A stretch of DNA of 64,000 nucleotides from Halomarina oriensis. GTDB taxonomy: Archaea; Halobacteriota; Halobacteria; Halobacteriales; Haloarculaceae. Every line of letters begins with the position of its first letter. Position 1 is the first letter of the stretch. The notes below the pieces were generated by a model. It was not told the origin of the DNA. It did no database searches and was given only the letters and a program-made list of their open reading frames with translations. The translations under genes and the position numbers were made by a program. Positions 21,251 to 29,663 of the stretch are shown one piece after another. The stretch covers positions 774,344-838,343 of the forward strand of contig NZ_WSZK01000015.1 in NCBI RefSeq assembly GCF_009791395.1, written 5' to 3'.

Positions 21251-21409
21251 GACCCGAACTACTCTCGGCGAACAATCAGCGTTCGGGCGGAGCCGTCGAC
21301 GCGCCGACGTACTCGCGGCACAGCCCCGCCAGTCGACCCGCGCCGACACCCGCCGGAGGGTCGCGGGCCGTGATTCGGTCCCCGTCGTGGTGTGGACGCT
21401 CCCGACGGG

Positions 21410-22639
21410 TCACACCTCGACGGTCTCACCCAGTTCGGGCGCGCTCGCGTCGAACCCTTCGGCGCGTAACTGCTCGGCGAACCAGCCACAGCGGTCGCCG
21501 TGGTTGACGAGCACCCGTGCGTCCTCGTAGTCCCCGAGGAACTCCTGGAGGCCGCCGCTGTCCGCGTGAGCCGACAGTTCGAACAGTTCGGTTCGGGCGC
21601 TGATGGGCAGGACGCGGCCGTCGAACTCGCCGCGCCCCGTCTCCAGCACGCGCCGTCCCGTGGTGCCCTCGACCTGGTAGCCGACGAACGCGACGAGGTT
21701 GACGGGCGACCCGCGAATCGCGGGGACGTAGGTCATCGCCGGTCCGCCCGAGAGCATCCCGCTCGTGGTCACGACGACGGTGTTCTGGGCGGCGACGCGT
21801 TCGCGCTGGCCGTTCGAGGTGACGAACCGAGCGTGGCTGACCGCCCGCGAGAACGCCTCGGGGTCCCGGAGGTGGTCGGGGTGGTTCCGGAGCATCCGCG
21901 AGAGGTCCGTGCCCATCCCGTCGACGTAGCACTCCAGGCCGTAGCGCTCACAGAGCATGAGTACCTCCTGCGTGCGGCCGATGGCGAACGCGGGGACGAC
22001 GACGGTGCCACCCTGTGCGACCGTATCGCGGAGCGACCGGGCGAACCGGCGTTCGACCTGCTCGCGTGGCTCGTGGGTCACGTCGGCGTAGGTGGACTCA
22101 CAGACCACCACGTCGGCGTCGGGGCGCTCCTCGCTCGCGGCGACGAGTCGCTGTGGGTTGGTGTGGAAGTCGCCGGTGTAGAGCAGGTCGGTCTCCCCGT
22201 CCGAAACGAGTACGTGGGCGCTGCCGGGGATGTGGCCGGCCTCGAAGAACGTCACCTCGTAACCCGCCGCCTCGAAGGACTCGCCGTAGGCGTGGGGCCG
22301 GGACTGCTGGGTCAGTCGCCCGACGTCGGTCTCGGTGAACGGACAGCGTGGGGTGTTCCCGTGGAGTTTCAGCGTGTCGCGGGCGAGCGTCAGCGCGAAC
22401 TCGCGGGTCGGGGCCGTCCAGTGGACCTCGGGTCGGTCGCTCGCGGACATCAGCGCGGGGAGCGCGCCGACGTGGTCGAGGTGGCCGTGGCTCACCACGA
22501 CGGCGTCGGGCGAGACGCGACCGACCGGGTAGGAGGGAGGGGTCGTACTCGCCATGCCGTAGTCCAGCAGGAGCGAGTCGTCGACGAGGAGGGCGCTCCG
22601 ACCGATTTCGCCCGCGCCGCCGAGGAACTGGAGCTTCAC
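21410..22639 (-). CDS. Beta-CASP metallo-beta-lactamase ribonuclease
   Basis: 409 aa, GTG start. MBL motif HGHLDH (51-56), later ligands in AGHIPGSAH and YTGDFH, then the beta-CASP motifs: CESTYAD (motif A acid), the long cap domain, SAHADSGGL (motif B), and VNHGDRCG (motif C). These mark the CPSF73/RNase J superfamily of zinc-dependent RNases. It lacks N-terminal KH domains, so it belongs to the shorter archaeal aCPSF2/aRNase J-like group. Probable 5'-exo or endoribonuclease in RNA processing. Monocistronic. Confidence 0.92.
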   Translation of the reverse strand: MKLQFLGGAGEIGRSALLVDDSLLLDYGMASTTPPSYPVGRVSPDAVVVSHGHLDHVGALPALMSASDRPEVHWTAPTREFALTLARDTLKLHGNTPRCPFTETDVGRLTQQSRPHAYGESFEAAGYEVTFFEAGHIPGSAHVLVSDGETDLLYTGDFHTNPQRLVAASEERPDADVVVCESTYADVTHEPREQVERRFARSLRDTVAQGGTVVVPAFAIGRTQEVLMLCERYGLECYVDGMGTDLSRMLRNHPDHLRDPEAFSRAVSHARFVTSNGQRERVAAQNTVVVTTSGMLSGGPAMTYVPAIRGSPVNLVAFVGYQVEGTTGRRVLETGRGEFDGRVLPISARTELFELSAHADSGGLQEFLGDYEDARVLVNHGDRCGWFAEQLRAEGFDASAPELGETVEV

Positions 22640-22722
22640 TGCCGGTCGCTACCGCCGCGAGCGGGTAAGTCCCGTCGGTTCGACGGTCCACGAGAACGGT
22701 CGCCGATGCGCCCGGAGCACGA

Positions 22723-23016
22723 CTACTCGCGGTCGACCACCCGGACTCGGAACTCCACGTAGTCGCCGAACGCGAGTTCCAGCGACCCGAGCCACCAGTT
22801 CCACTTCGAGGGCAGTCGCTCGTCGGGCGCGTCCCGGAGGTGGTCGACGACGAGCGCGGGGGTCAGCGTGTGGCCGGTGTCCGCCACGTACCGCTCGGTC
22901 TCGGCGAGGTCACGGGCCTGTCGGGCGACGACCCGGAGTTCGGCGTCCGTCGTGTCGAACGCCGCTGCCAGCGCCTCGGCGTACGCGTCGGCCTCGTCGG
23001 TCGGCGAACGAGCCAT
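22723..23016 (-). CDS. Conserved small haloarchaeal protein
   Basis: 97 aa, mainly helical (DEADAYAEALAAAFDTTDAE) with a conserved-looking middle (ADTGHTLTPALVVDHLRDAP) and an aromatic-rich segment (SKWNWWLGSLELAFGDYVEF). It forms a minus-strand run with the flanking 109-aa gene and the beta-CASP gene (gaps of 26 and 83 bp). No family recognised. Confidence 0.72.
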   Translation of the reverse strand: MARSPTDEADAYAEALAAAFDTTDAELRVVARQARDLAETERYVADTGHTLTPALVVDHLRDAPDERLPSKWNWWLGSLELAFGDYVEFRVRVVDRE

Positions 23017-23042
23017 CGTCGGCGGTGAGGTGCCGCGAGGAC

Positions 23043-23372
23043 TTAGCTGTCGGTCACCCCGTCGAACTCGTCGGGGAACATCGTCGCCCCGTCGAGTGCG
23101 AGCGCGTGCATCTTTCCGAGGGTCTCCTGCATCCCGTCGAGACGGGAGACGACGCGATCGGCGTCGACGGCGTCGCGCTTACACGAGAGGACGACGTCCG
23201 TCGCCTGCCGGTGGAGGCGGTCGACGAGGTGGGGGTAGGGGGCGTCGCCGACCTGTTCGAGCGCGTCGACGGCGTGGTCACCCACGGTCTCCCACCCCGC
23301 CTCGTCGGCGTGGCGGCGGGCCTGGTCGACGGCGTATGCGGCTCCGTCGTACGTCGGGCGGTCCGTGTTCAT
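23043..23372 (-). CDS. Conserved small helical protein
   Basis: 109 aa, all-helical by pattern (AAYAVDQARRHADEAGWETV; DRLHRQATDVVLSCKRDAVD; VVSRLDGMQETLGKMHALAL) with one cysteine. It lies 26 bp upstream of the 97-aa gene in the same direction, so probably the same transcript. No family recognised. Confidence 0.68.
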   Translation of the reverse strand: MNTDRPTYDGAAYAVDQARRHADEAGWETVGDHAVDALEQVGDAPYPHLVDRLHRQATDVVLSCKRDAVDADRVVSRLDGMQETLGKMHALALDGATMFPDEFDGVTDS

Positions 23373-23630
23373 CGACAGACCGGAGTGGCCGCCGACCGAC
23401 GCCGTTGCGGGCTACGTGTGTAGCGACCGCTCGTCGTGACGGCTACACTGTGTGACGCTGGGGCACGGACTCAGCGCCTCGAAGTCACCGGCGGCGGCGT
23501 AGGGGGCGTCGTCGTACGGGATGCTGTGCGGGCTGTTCACGCGTACTGTACGCTGTCGTCGTTCGTCTCCCTTCTGCAGGGTGACGGGAGTTTCAGTACC
23601 CTTTTGACTACGCGTCGGTTTTGCCACCGT

Positions 23631-24047
23631 ATGGCCGAGTTTCAAGTCGTCGTCGCCGACCCCGAGGACGGCACGACCCACCAGTTCGACGTGGACGGAC
23701 AGGACGCGAACCGATTCATGGGCCTCGACCTTGGCGAGGACGTCGACGGGAGCGCCGTCGGCCTCGACGGGTACACCCTGGAACTGACGGGCGGGTCCGA
23801 CAACTCCGGGCGCCCGATGCGCTCGGACGTCGCGGGCGCAGGTGTCAAGCGCGTGCTGCTGACCGGTGGTGTCGGCTACGAGCCGACACGTGACGGCGAG
23901 CGCAAGCGCGTCACCGTCCGTGGCAGCGAGATCAGCGAGGAGACCCGCCAGATCAACGCGAAGCTCTCCGAGCGTGGCAGCGAGTCGGTCGCCGAACTGC
24001 TCGGTCTCGAAGCCGACGAGAGCGACGGCGAGAGCGACGACGAGTAA
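23631..24047 (+). CDS. rps6e: 30S ribosomal protein S6e
   Basis: 138 aa archaeal/eukaryotic-type small-subunit protein eS6. The start [14 protein letters not shown] and the motifs [42 protein letters not shown] and ETRQINAKL are diagnostic. The C-terminus ends in an acidic ESDGESDDE tail. A TATA-like CCCTTTTGACTA lies 20-30 bp upstream, so the mRNA is nearly leaderless. The GTG of the next gene begins 5 bases after the stop. Confidence 0.96.
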   Translation: MAEFQVVVADPEDGTTHQFDVDGQDANRFMGLDLGEDVDGSAVGLDGYTLELTGGSDNSGRPMRSDVAGAGVKRVLLTGGVGYEPTRDGERKRVTVRGSEISEETRQINAKLSERGSESVAELLGLEADESDGESDDE

Positions 24048-24051
24048 CACC

Positions 24052-24474
24052 GTGGCCGACCGCATTCAGCACGACCACGCCTCGGTCGTGACCCACCGCG
24101 CGACACTCGAACGCGCCGGTCGGACCAGTCGCCCGAAGCTCGTTCTCCCCGACGAGGTGCCCGCCCGCGAGCGGCCGGTCCGCCTCGTCCTCGACGGGTC
24201 GACACGCCACGCGACTATCGAGGAGGCCGTCGACGGCACCGTCGAGATTCGCGGCGCGTACGACAACGCCCGGATGGCCCGCGAACGCGAGGGTGAGAAC
24301 CACCTCGTCGCCTGGGCCGAGCGGACGGGACTGGACTTCGGACGGTCGGTCCACCTCGACGCGGTCGACGACGAGCTCTACGGCGTCCGCGCACCCGGCG
24401 AGCGTGCCGTCTACACGCCGACGGACTCCCCGAACGACTCCCTCTCGAACATCGCCAACGACCTCGACGAGTAG
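24052..24474 (+). CDS. Conserved haloarchaeal protein linked to rps6e
   Basis: 140 aa from GTG at 24052, five bases after rps6e. Features: DHASVVTHRATLERAGRTSR, a beta-rich middle (VRLVLDGSTRHATIEEAVDG, TVEIRGAYDNARMARE), and ENHLVAWAERTGLDFGRSV with an OB- or SpoVT-like strand pattern. The close coupling to a ribosomal protein suggests a translation-linked role, but no function is known to me. Confidence 0.78.
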   Translation: MADRIQHDHASVVTHRATLERAGRTSRPKLVLPDEVPARERPVRLVLDGSTRHATIEEAVDGTVEIRGAYDNARMAREREGENHLVAWAERTGLDFGRSVHLDAVDDELYGVRAPGERAVYTPTDSPNDSLSNIANDLDE

Positions 24475-24484
24475 CCGCTCGTCC

Positions 24485-24595
24485 GGGTCTGGCTCGGTCG
24501 TTCGCCGACGCTCACTCGCTCCCGATAGTCGCTCGTGAAACCACGCGAATCGGGGATTCGCTGGGTCTGGCTCGGTCGTTCGCCGACGCTCACTC
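24485..24595. repeat. 33-bp direct repeat, 78 bp apart
   Basis: The 33-bp segment beginning GGGTCTGGCTCGGTCGTTCG at 24485-24517 recurs without change at 24563-24595, between the rps6e-linked gene and the next ORF. The spacer is 45 bp. Confidence 0.8.
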
Positions 24596-24644
24596 CCTCA
24601 CCAGACCCGCGTCGTTTTTCCCTCCCGCACCGAACGGTTTGGGC

Positions 24645-25091
24645 ATGAACGACGCACGACGGGAGTATCTGGCCGGCGAGCGGACCGACGACATCCTGCT
24701 GTACATCGCCGACGGCGAGACCGACACCGACGGACTGGGCGAGTACGGCGAGGTCGTCGAGGACGGCGTCGTCCTCGTCATGCCGGGCGAGCAGGGTCGT
24801 GACGCCTGCAAACGGGCGACCGGTATCGACCCGATGGAGTTCGCGGGCACGGCGATGAGCAACTCCGGAGCCGTCGACCGCGACCTGACGGGCGGAGCCT
24901 GTCCCCGCGCGGAGTCCGCGCCCGAGGAGGCCCACGACGCGGAGTTCCTCTTCTCGTTCGCCGAAGAGCAAAACGAGGAGGTCGGTGGCGTCTACTCCGA
25001 GGGCGACATCGTCCACGCCTACGTCAGTTGCACCTGCGGGATGGCGTACTCCGACCGCTGGGTCGTGGACAGCGAGGCGGGAACGGAGTGA
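24645..25091 (+). CDS. Conserved haloarchaeal protein (DUF5807-like)
   Basis: 148 aa. The ATG at 24645 is used rather than TTG two codons earlier. N-terminal acidic helix plus ERTDDILLYIADGETDTDGL, a central VLVMPGEQGRDACKRATGID, and a C-terminal segment with a tight CTCG motif (VHAYVSCTCGMAYSDRW) suggesting metal or redox chemistry. I associate it with a DUF5807-type family but cannot confirm. The stop region is part of a near repeat with 25152-25171. Confidence 0.75.
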   Translation: MNDARREYLAGERTDDILLYIADGETDTDGLGEYGEVVEDGVVLVMPGEQGRDACKRATGIDPMEFAGTAMSNSGAVDRDLTGGACPRAESAPEEAHDAEFLFSFAEEQNEEVGGVYSEGDIVHAYVSCTCGMAYSDRWVVDSEAGTE

Positions 25092-25171
25092 CCGCCTCGG
25101 GCAGTCGAACGGTGACGGGGCCGAGCCGTGAGACGAGAGAGAAGCGAGACGGGAGCGGAGTGACCGCCTCG
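25080..25171. repeat. Near-duplicate 20-bp segments around the stop of the preceding gene
   Basis: GGAACGGAGTGACCGCCTCG (25080-25099, containing the TGA stop) recurs as GGAGCGGAGTGACCGCCTCG (25152-25171), 72 bp away. One mismatch. It looks like a small slippage or duplication at the gene end. Confidence 0.55.
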
Positions 25172-25219
25172 AACCGCCGGCCGGCGACCGTCGGGCGCGA
25201 CGAGGCCCGGAGGTAGTTC

Positions 25220-26149
25220 GTGCCGACCGTCGTCACCGTCGGAAGCGCGTTGCTCGACCGCATCTACCCGGTGACCAACCTCCCCGAACCGGACGGCGGC
25301 GCGTTCGCCCGCGACGAGCGTCTCGCCCCCGGTGGCGTCGCCGCGAACGTCGCCGTCGCGCTCACCCGCCTGGGCCACGAGACGGGCGTCGTCAGCCGGG
25401 TCGGCGACGACCCGGACGGCGACCGGGTCCTCGCGGGTCTCGCCACCGAGAGCGTCGAGACGACCCACGTCGAACGCGGCGAGGAGCGGTCGAGCTACAC
25501 GATGATTCTGCGGGACGACGACGGCCAGCGGATGATAGTGGCCGGCGGCGAGAGCGTCCCCGCGCTCCGCCTCGACGACGCGGTTCTCGACTACTGCCGG
25601 AGCGCGGACGCCGTCTTCACGAGCGCCTACGCCCCCGACGCGGCCGTCGCGCGACTGGCCGAGGCCGCCCGCGACGACGAGTTCCCACCGCTGGTGTTCG
25701 ACCTCGCGGGGCCGCTCGCGGAACTGGCGGGTCGGGGGACCACCGAGGCGACCATCGACGCGCTCTGTCCCGTCGTCGACTGTTTCGTCGCCAGTACGGT
25801 CCCCGTCGCCTCGTATCTCGACTGTACCGGGCGCGAGGCGGCCGCCGAACTCCGAGCACGCGGCGTCGAGCGGGCGGCACTCACCCGCGGCGCGGACGGT
25901 GCGCTGTTGTTCGACGGCGAGGAGCGGACCGAAGTCCCGGCGTTCCCCGTCGATGTGGTGGATACGACCGGTGCGGGTGACGCGTTCTCGGCGGGCCTGC
26001 TCGACGCGTGGGTGCTCGACGACCGGTCGGCGCGCGACGCGGGACGGTTCGCGGCCGCGGTGGCCGCCGCGAACTGCACCGCCGCCGGCGCACGTGGCGG
26101 CCTACCGACACGAACGACGGTCGAAACCCGACTCACCGACGAAACCTGA
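25220..26149 (+). CDS. PfkB-family sugar/nucleoside kinase
   Basis: 309 aa ribokinase-fold kinase, GTG start. Signature 1 region LAPGGVAANVAVALTRLGHE with a GxxGD-like VVSRVGDDPDGDRVLAGL. Signature 2 DTTGAGDAFSAGL around residue 250 holds the catalytic Asp and the anion hole. The substrate could be ribose, 2-keto-3-deoxygluconate, fructose phosphate or a nucleoside; no sugar operon is adjacent. Confidence 0.9.
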   Translation: MPTVVTVGSALLDRIYPVTNLPEPDGGAFARDERLAPGGVAANVAVALTRLGHETGVVSRVGDDPDGDRVLAGLATESVETTHVERGEERSSYTMILRDDDGQRMIVAGGESVPALRLDDAVLDYCRSADAVFTSAYAPDAAVARLAEAARDDEFPPLVFDLAGPLAELAGRGTTEATIDALCPVVDCFVASTVPVASYLDCTGREAAAELRARGVERAALTRGADGALLFDGEERTEVPAFPVDVVDTTGAGDAFSAGLLDAWVLDDRSARDAGRFAAAVAAANCTAAGARGGLPTRTTVETRLTDET

Positions 26150-26512
26150 GTGGTACCGGGGACGAATCGCCGCTCGGAAGGTGAGGGCTTATTAGGTGTG
26201 AGATACAAGCAGAGGTTGACGCTTCGTCTGGAGGGCCGGAGCGTCAGCGGGGACCAATCTCAGAACGCCAGGCCTCGACGGGCCCTTTTCATCCCGTCCG
26301 GGCCTGTGTTCTGTTCCGCATTCGACACCCGAGTGACACCGTTCTTCGAGCGACTCGCTCGCCGACCCGGTCGGTAGCGTGCTACACGACGAACGCTACA
26401 GCGGACGAGAACAGCCGACAGCGACGTGTCTCCCGGCCTCGACGCGCCTCGCCGGGAGTCGACCATCGCTCACCCACGGCTCGGGCGGTCACCGTTCGGT
26501 CTCCGACGACGC
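26150..26512. other. 363-bp intergenic region with a candidate RNA
   Basis: No supported protein gene. The left part holds a promoter-like and structured segment (listed separately); the rest (26300-26512) has only shadow frames and no clear signal. Confidence 0.45.
26189..26289 (+). ncRNA. Candidate small structured RNA
   Basis: TATA-like TTATTA at 26189-26194; a start near 26215 is expected. A 6-bp hairpin GACGCT (26218-26223) / AGCGTC (26240-26245) follows, then unstructured AGCGGGGACCAATCTCAG and a GGGCCC-type end with TTTT at 26286-26289. It lies between two convergent protein genes without an ORF. Evidence is only promoter, stem and T-run; an H/ACA guide or regulatory RNA is a guess. 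Confidence 0.3.
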
Positions 26513-27646
26513 TCACTCGCCGCGTTCGCCCGAGTCGTCCTGCTCGGGGGGCAGGTTCCGGAACCCGTCGAGGATGACCTGTTTGGCGACCGCACCGCGG
26601 GTCGTCCAGTGGTGGGCGTAGTCGAGCATGTCGTCGTAGATGTCCGGCTTACAGCCGGCAGCCTTCGGGTGGCCGCCGCCGTTGACCTGCTTGGCGACCT
26701 CGTGTGCTCGCTCGAAGCCGTCGCTTCCGCGGATGGAGGCGCTCCCGGACGGTTTGACGACCACCGCAGCGTCCGCGCCACGCTCGCGGAGCGTCTCGCA
26801 CACCTCGTTCTGCGAACAGCGGCCGTAGGTGGCGGCGACGACGACGCCGTCGATGGTGTGCATCTCGGCACGCTCGACGGCCTGGTCGATGAGCGCCTGC
26901 TTCTCGATGCGTCGCTCTTCGAGGTAGCGTTCGACGGATTCGGGGAGGTCCGCACCGTGTTCGCGGACCGTCTCGACGTAGAGTTCGTAGTACGCCCAGT
27001 ACGCGAAGTCAGCCAGGTCGTCCGAACGCGGGTCCTCGCGCAGCCAGAGGTCGTGGTCGCGCGTGACGGCCGCGAGGTCCCGGTACTGGTCGTCGAAGGT
27101 GTGAGCCAGTTCGCGCAGGGCGACGTCCGTCGTACACTCCTCGTCGGACTCGCCGACGGTGAGGTCGACGCCCGCGTCGCGGACGAGTGCTGCGAGGGCC
27201 TCGTCCCACTGGTGGTGGTCGAACCACGTCACCGAGGCGGCGTGTTCCCGAAGCGCCGCGAGCGGCGCGACGTCGCTCTCGCGGTCCGGACAGAGGTCAC
27301 AGACGAACACCTCGACGCCGGCGGGGGTGTACTCGACGACCTGTTCGAGTGCGTCGGAGAGGTTGTGCGGCGAGGCCGGGACGACCGGGACGGTCCCCTC
27401 GTACTCTATCTCGTCGTCGTCGACGCTCACGGGCAGGCGAGGGTCCTCGCGGGCCTCCCGAATCAGGGCGACACAGCCGAGACCGTCCGCGTCGCCGTCG
27501 GCGACGACGACCGTCTCGGCGCGTTCGAGGCGTTCGATGCGGCCCTCGCTCGGCCCCTCGCGGTCGGGCGTGAAGAAGCCGGCCCCCGGAAGGACTGACT
27601 TCCGGGAGAGGGGGAGGGTATCGCTGTCGATGAGGGTTTCGTCCAT
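26513..27646 (-). CDS. DHH/DHHA1-family phosphoesterase (RecJ-like)
   Basis: 377 aa Mn-dependent phosphoesterase. Motifs: VVADGDADGLGC (DGDADGLG at 50-57), VFVCDLCPD, FDHHQWDEA (DHH), DLAAVTRDHDLWL, and the DHHA1 GGGHPKAAG near the C-terminus. It resembles archaeal RecJ/GAN-like or Nrn-type enzymes degrading single-stranded DNA, short oligonucleotides or cyclic dinucleotides; which of these is not visible. The N-terminal 30 residues are family-variable. Confidence 0.9.
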   Translation of the reverse strand: MDETLIDSDTLPLSRKSVLPGAGFFTPDREGPSEGRIERLERAETVVVADGDADGLGCVALIREAREDPRLPVSVDDDEIEYEGTVPVVPASPHNLSDALEQVVEYTPAGVEVFVCDLCPDRESDVAPLAALREHAASVTWFDHHQWDEALAALVRDAGVDLTVGESDEECTTDVALRELAHTFDDQYRDLAAVTRDHDLWLREDPRSDDLADFAYWAYYELYVETVREHGADLPESVERYLEERRIEKQALIDQAVERAEMHTIDGVVVAATYGRCSQNEVCETLRERGADAAVVVKPSGSASIRGSDGFERAHEVAKQVNGGGHPKAAGCKPDIYDDMLDYAHHWTTRGAVAKQVILDGFRNLPPEQDDSGERGE

Positions 27647-27764
27647 GCCCTCCAGAGCGCGGCCAGCGGGATGAAAGACGTGGTTTACTGGTCTCGGCGT
27701 GGTTTCCCGGACGACGTGCGACAGCCTCGACGAGGCGTTCCGTCCGGCCGCGCCGACCCTGCCG

Positions 27765-28163
27765 TCAGGTCGCGTCGGCTTCCAACTGTCGGACGGTCAA
27801 CACCGGTGCGGGACAGTCGTGGGCGACGCGTTCGGCGACACTGCCGAGGTGGTAGGAGTAGGGACTGTCCCGGCCTCGCGTCCCGGTAGCGACGAGGTCG
27901 GCGTCGACCCGGTCGGCGTACTGGAGGATGGTGGCCGCGGGGTCGCCGCGGCGGACGGCCGTCGTCACGGGTCGGCCGACCTCGCCCGCGAACCGCGCGA
28001 GCGTCGTCCGAACGCGCTGCTCGTCGCTCTCGTCGTCGTCCGCCTCGACGACCGAGAGGACGTGGACGTCGGCGTCGAACCGCTCGGCGAGTTCGACGGC
28101 GGCGGCGACGGCCCGCTCCGCACTGGGACTGCCGTCCGTTGCGATGACGACCGTCTCGAACAT
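27765..28163 (-). CDS. UspA-family protein with intact nucleotide motif
   Basis: 132 aa universal stress protein. Start FETVVIATDGSPSAERAV and the ATP-binding pattern G-x2-G-x9-G-S (GTRGRDSPYSYHLGS) are intact, so it is predicted to bind ATP. It is the first of three UspA proteins within 2.3 kb. Role: stress resistance, by family knowledge only. Confidence 0.9.
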   Translation of the reverse strand: MFETVVIATDGSPSAERAVAAAVELAERFDADVHVLSVVEADDDESDEQRVRTTLARFAGEVGRPVTTAVRRGDPAATILQYADRVDADLVATGTRGRDSPYSYHLGSVAERVAHDCPAPVLTVRQLEADAT

Positions 28164-28228
28164 ACCCGACCCTGCGCGGTCCGGCGGCTAATAACCGATG
28201 GTCGGCCGCCGTCGAGGCGGGCCGCTGG

Positions 28229-28582
28229 TCAGTCGTTCTCGGCGTGCTGTCCGGCGTACTCGGCGGCGGCCTCCAGCACGGGGACGACGCGCCCGAACGC
28301 GGGGCCGGGTTCGACCTGCCCGGCCGACCGGTCGTGGTCGACGAGCGATGTCTCGTCCAGCCTCGGGAGGTGGACGTGCCAGAACGTCAGGCGCGTCGCC
28401 CGAACTCGCTCGTCGTTGACCGAGTCCGGCGTGCTGTCGTGCTGGTGGGCCGCGGCCCGCCGGGCTAGCGTCCGTTCCTCGACGGAGCCGTGTTCCCGGA
28501 GCACCGACAGCACCGCACGACGGTCGGGGTCGGTGAGGAGGGCGAACACGTCGTCTACGGAGGGGGGCGTCTGCGAGGACAT
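28229..28582 (-). CDS. DUF7344-like winged-helix protein
   Basis: 117 aa. VDDVFALLTDPDRRAVLSVL and REHGSVEERTLARRAA are the first two helices; FWHVHLPRLDETSLVDHDRS is the wing with the LPRLDETxLV pattern. Start MSSQTPPSVDD was chosen because the frame upstream overlaps unrelated coding on the other strand. It lies divergently from the 126-aa UspA gene (95 bp between start codons), so it could regulate that gene. Confidence 0.8.
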   Translation of the reverse strand: MSSQTPPSVDDVFALLTDPDRRAVLSVLREHGSVEERTLARRAAAHQHDSTPDSVNDERVRATRLTFWHVHLPRLDETSLVDHDRSAGQVEPGPAFGRVVPVLEAAAEYAGQHAEND

Positions 28583-28676
28583 CCGGTCCGGGGGTTCGCC
28601 ACCCGTCCTGTTAATCGTATCGGCCGCCTGCCACGAATACCGAGCGTTTTTGCTACTCGCTCGCGGTGGAGTCGGT

Positions 28677-29057
28677 ATGGACATCGAGACGGTGTTCGTC
28701 CCGGTCGATGGGAGTTCACGCTCGTCGCACGCCGTCGAGGTGGCCGTCGCCATCGCCGAACGCTACGGTGGCGGTATCCACGCGCTCTACTTGCTGGACC
28801 ACGACGAGGAGAGCCACACCGAGGAGATGATGGTCGCCACCCAGATGGCCGCCGGCGACGTCCACGTCGGCCACTCCTCGGCGTACGGGTTCGACACCTC
28901 GATGCTCGCACACCACCCCGGCAGCGTCATCCTCGACGCCAGCGACGACGTCGGTGCGGACTTCATCGTCATCCCCCGCCAACGGCCCTCGGACCTGCTC
29001 GGGAAGGCCGCCAGCTACGTCCTCCAGTACGCAGAACAGCCCGTGTTGTCGCTCTGA
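28677..29057 (+). CDS. UspA-family protein lacking the ATP motif
   Basis: 126 aa. UspA start DIETVFVPVDGSSRSSHAVE is clear, but the nucleotide-binding region is replaced by ADFIVIPRQRPSDLLGKAAS without G-x2-G-x9-G. It resembles the non-ATP-binding UspA group. TATA-like TTTTTGCTA lies about 27-30 bp upstream, so the transcript is probably leaderless. Confidence 0.88.
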   Translation: MDIETVFVPVDGSSRSSHAVEVAVAIAERYGGGIHALYLLDHDEESHTEEMMVATQMAAGDVHVGHSSAYGFDTSMLAHHPGSVILDASDDVGADFIVIPRQRPSDLLGKAASYVLQYAEQPVLSL

Positions 29058-29066
29058 GCGGCCGCG

Positions 29067-29663
29067 TCAGTTCAGGCGCAACGACATCTCCAACTCGAAG
29101 CTCTCGGTCTTCGACGTCTCGAACCCGACCTTCTTGTACAGCGCCACCGCCGGGTGGTTCCAGCGTTCGACGGTGAGCCAGACCTGTTCGACACCCTGCT
29201 CCTGTCCCGCGCCGAGCAACCCCCGGATGAGCGACGTCCCGATGCCCGCCCCCTGGTAGGCCGCGAGGACGAAGATGGCGAGTTCGTACGCCACCTCGCC
29301 GTCACCGGAACGCGACGCGTTCTCGCTGGCTCCCGAATCGCGTTGCGATGCGGGAACGTCGGGAACGAGCGTGGCGTGGCCGATACGGCGGCCGTCGTCG
29401 AGCACCGCGACGACGTTGACACAGTCGCCGGTGAGGATGTGCTCCAGCCAGTCGCGGACCTGCTGTTCGCCGGTCGGTGGGATGCCCTGTGCGCGGTCCT
29501 CGGGGTCGAACGCGACGTACATCTCGACGAGCGACTCGAAGCCCTCGTCGGTCGCCTCGTGGTCACGGACGGTCACCGGCCGGTCTTCGCGGTCGGCGAA
29601 CGAGATGGGCGGGCGCTCGAACTCGTCGGCGACGTCGTCGGGGTAGATACGGTCCGGACTCAT
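29067..29663 (-). CDS. GNAT-family N-acetyltransferase
   Basis: 198 aa. Acetyl-CoA binding motif A lies in YELAIFVLAAYQGAGIGTSL (Q/R-x-x-G-x-G/A type), followed by LTVERWNHPAVALYKKVGFE, the classical C-terminal GNAT strand and helix. Serine-rich low-complexity insert in the middle (PASQRDSGASENASRSGDGE). The ATG overlaps the TGA of the upstream uspA gene by 4 bases (ATGA). Substrate unknown. Confidence 0.88.
   Translation of the reverse strand: MSPDRIYPDDVADEFERPPISFADREDRPVTVRDHEATDEGFESLVEMYVAFDPEDRAQGIPPTGEQQVRDWLEHILTGDCVNVVAVLDDGRRIGHATLVPDVPASQRDSGASENASRSGDGEVAYELAIFVLAAYQGAGIGTSLIRGLLGAGQEQGVEQVWLTVERWNHPAVALYKKVGFETSKTESFELEMSLRLN

Noticed and set aside
24485..24595. CRISPR-like array
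   Set aside because: Only two copies, no regular spacers and no cas gene in the window.
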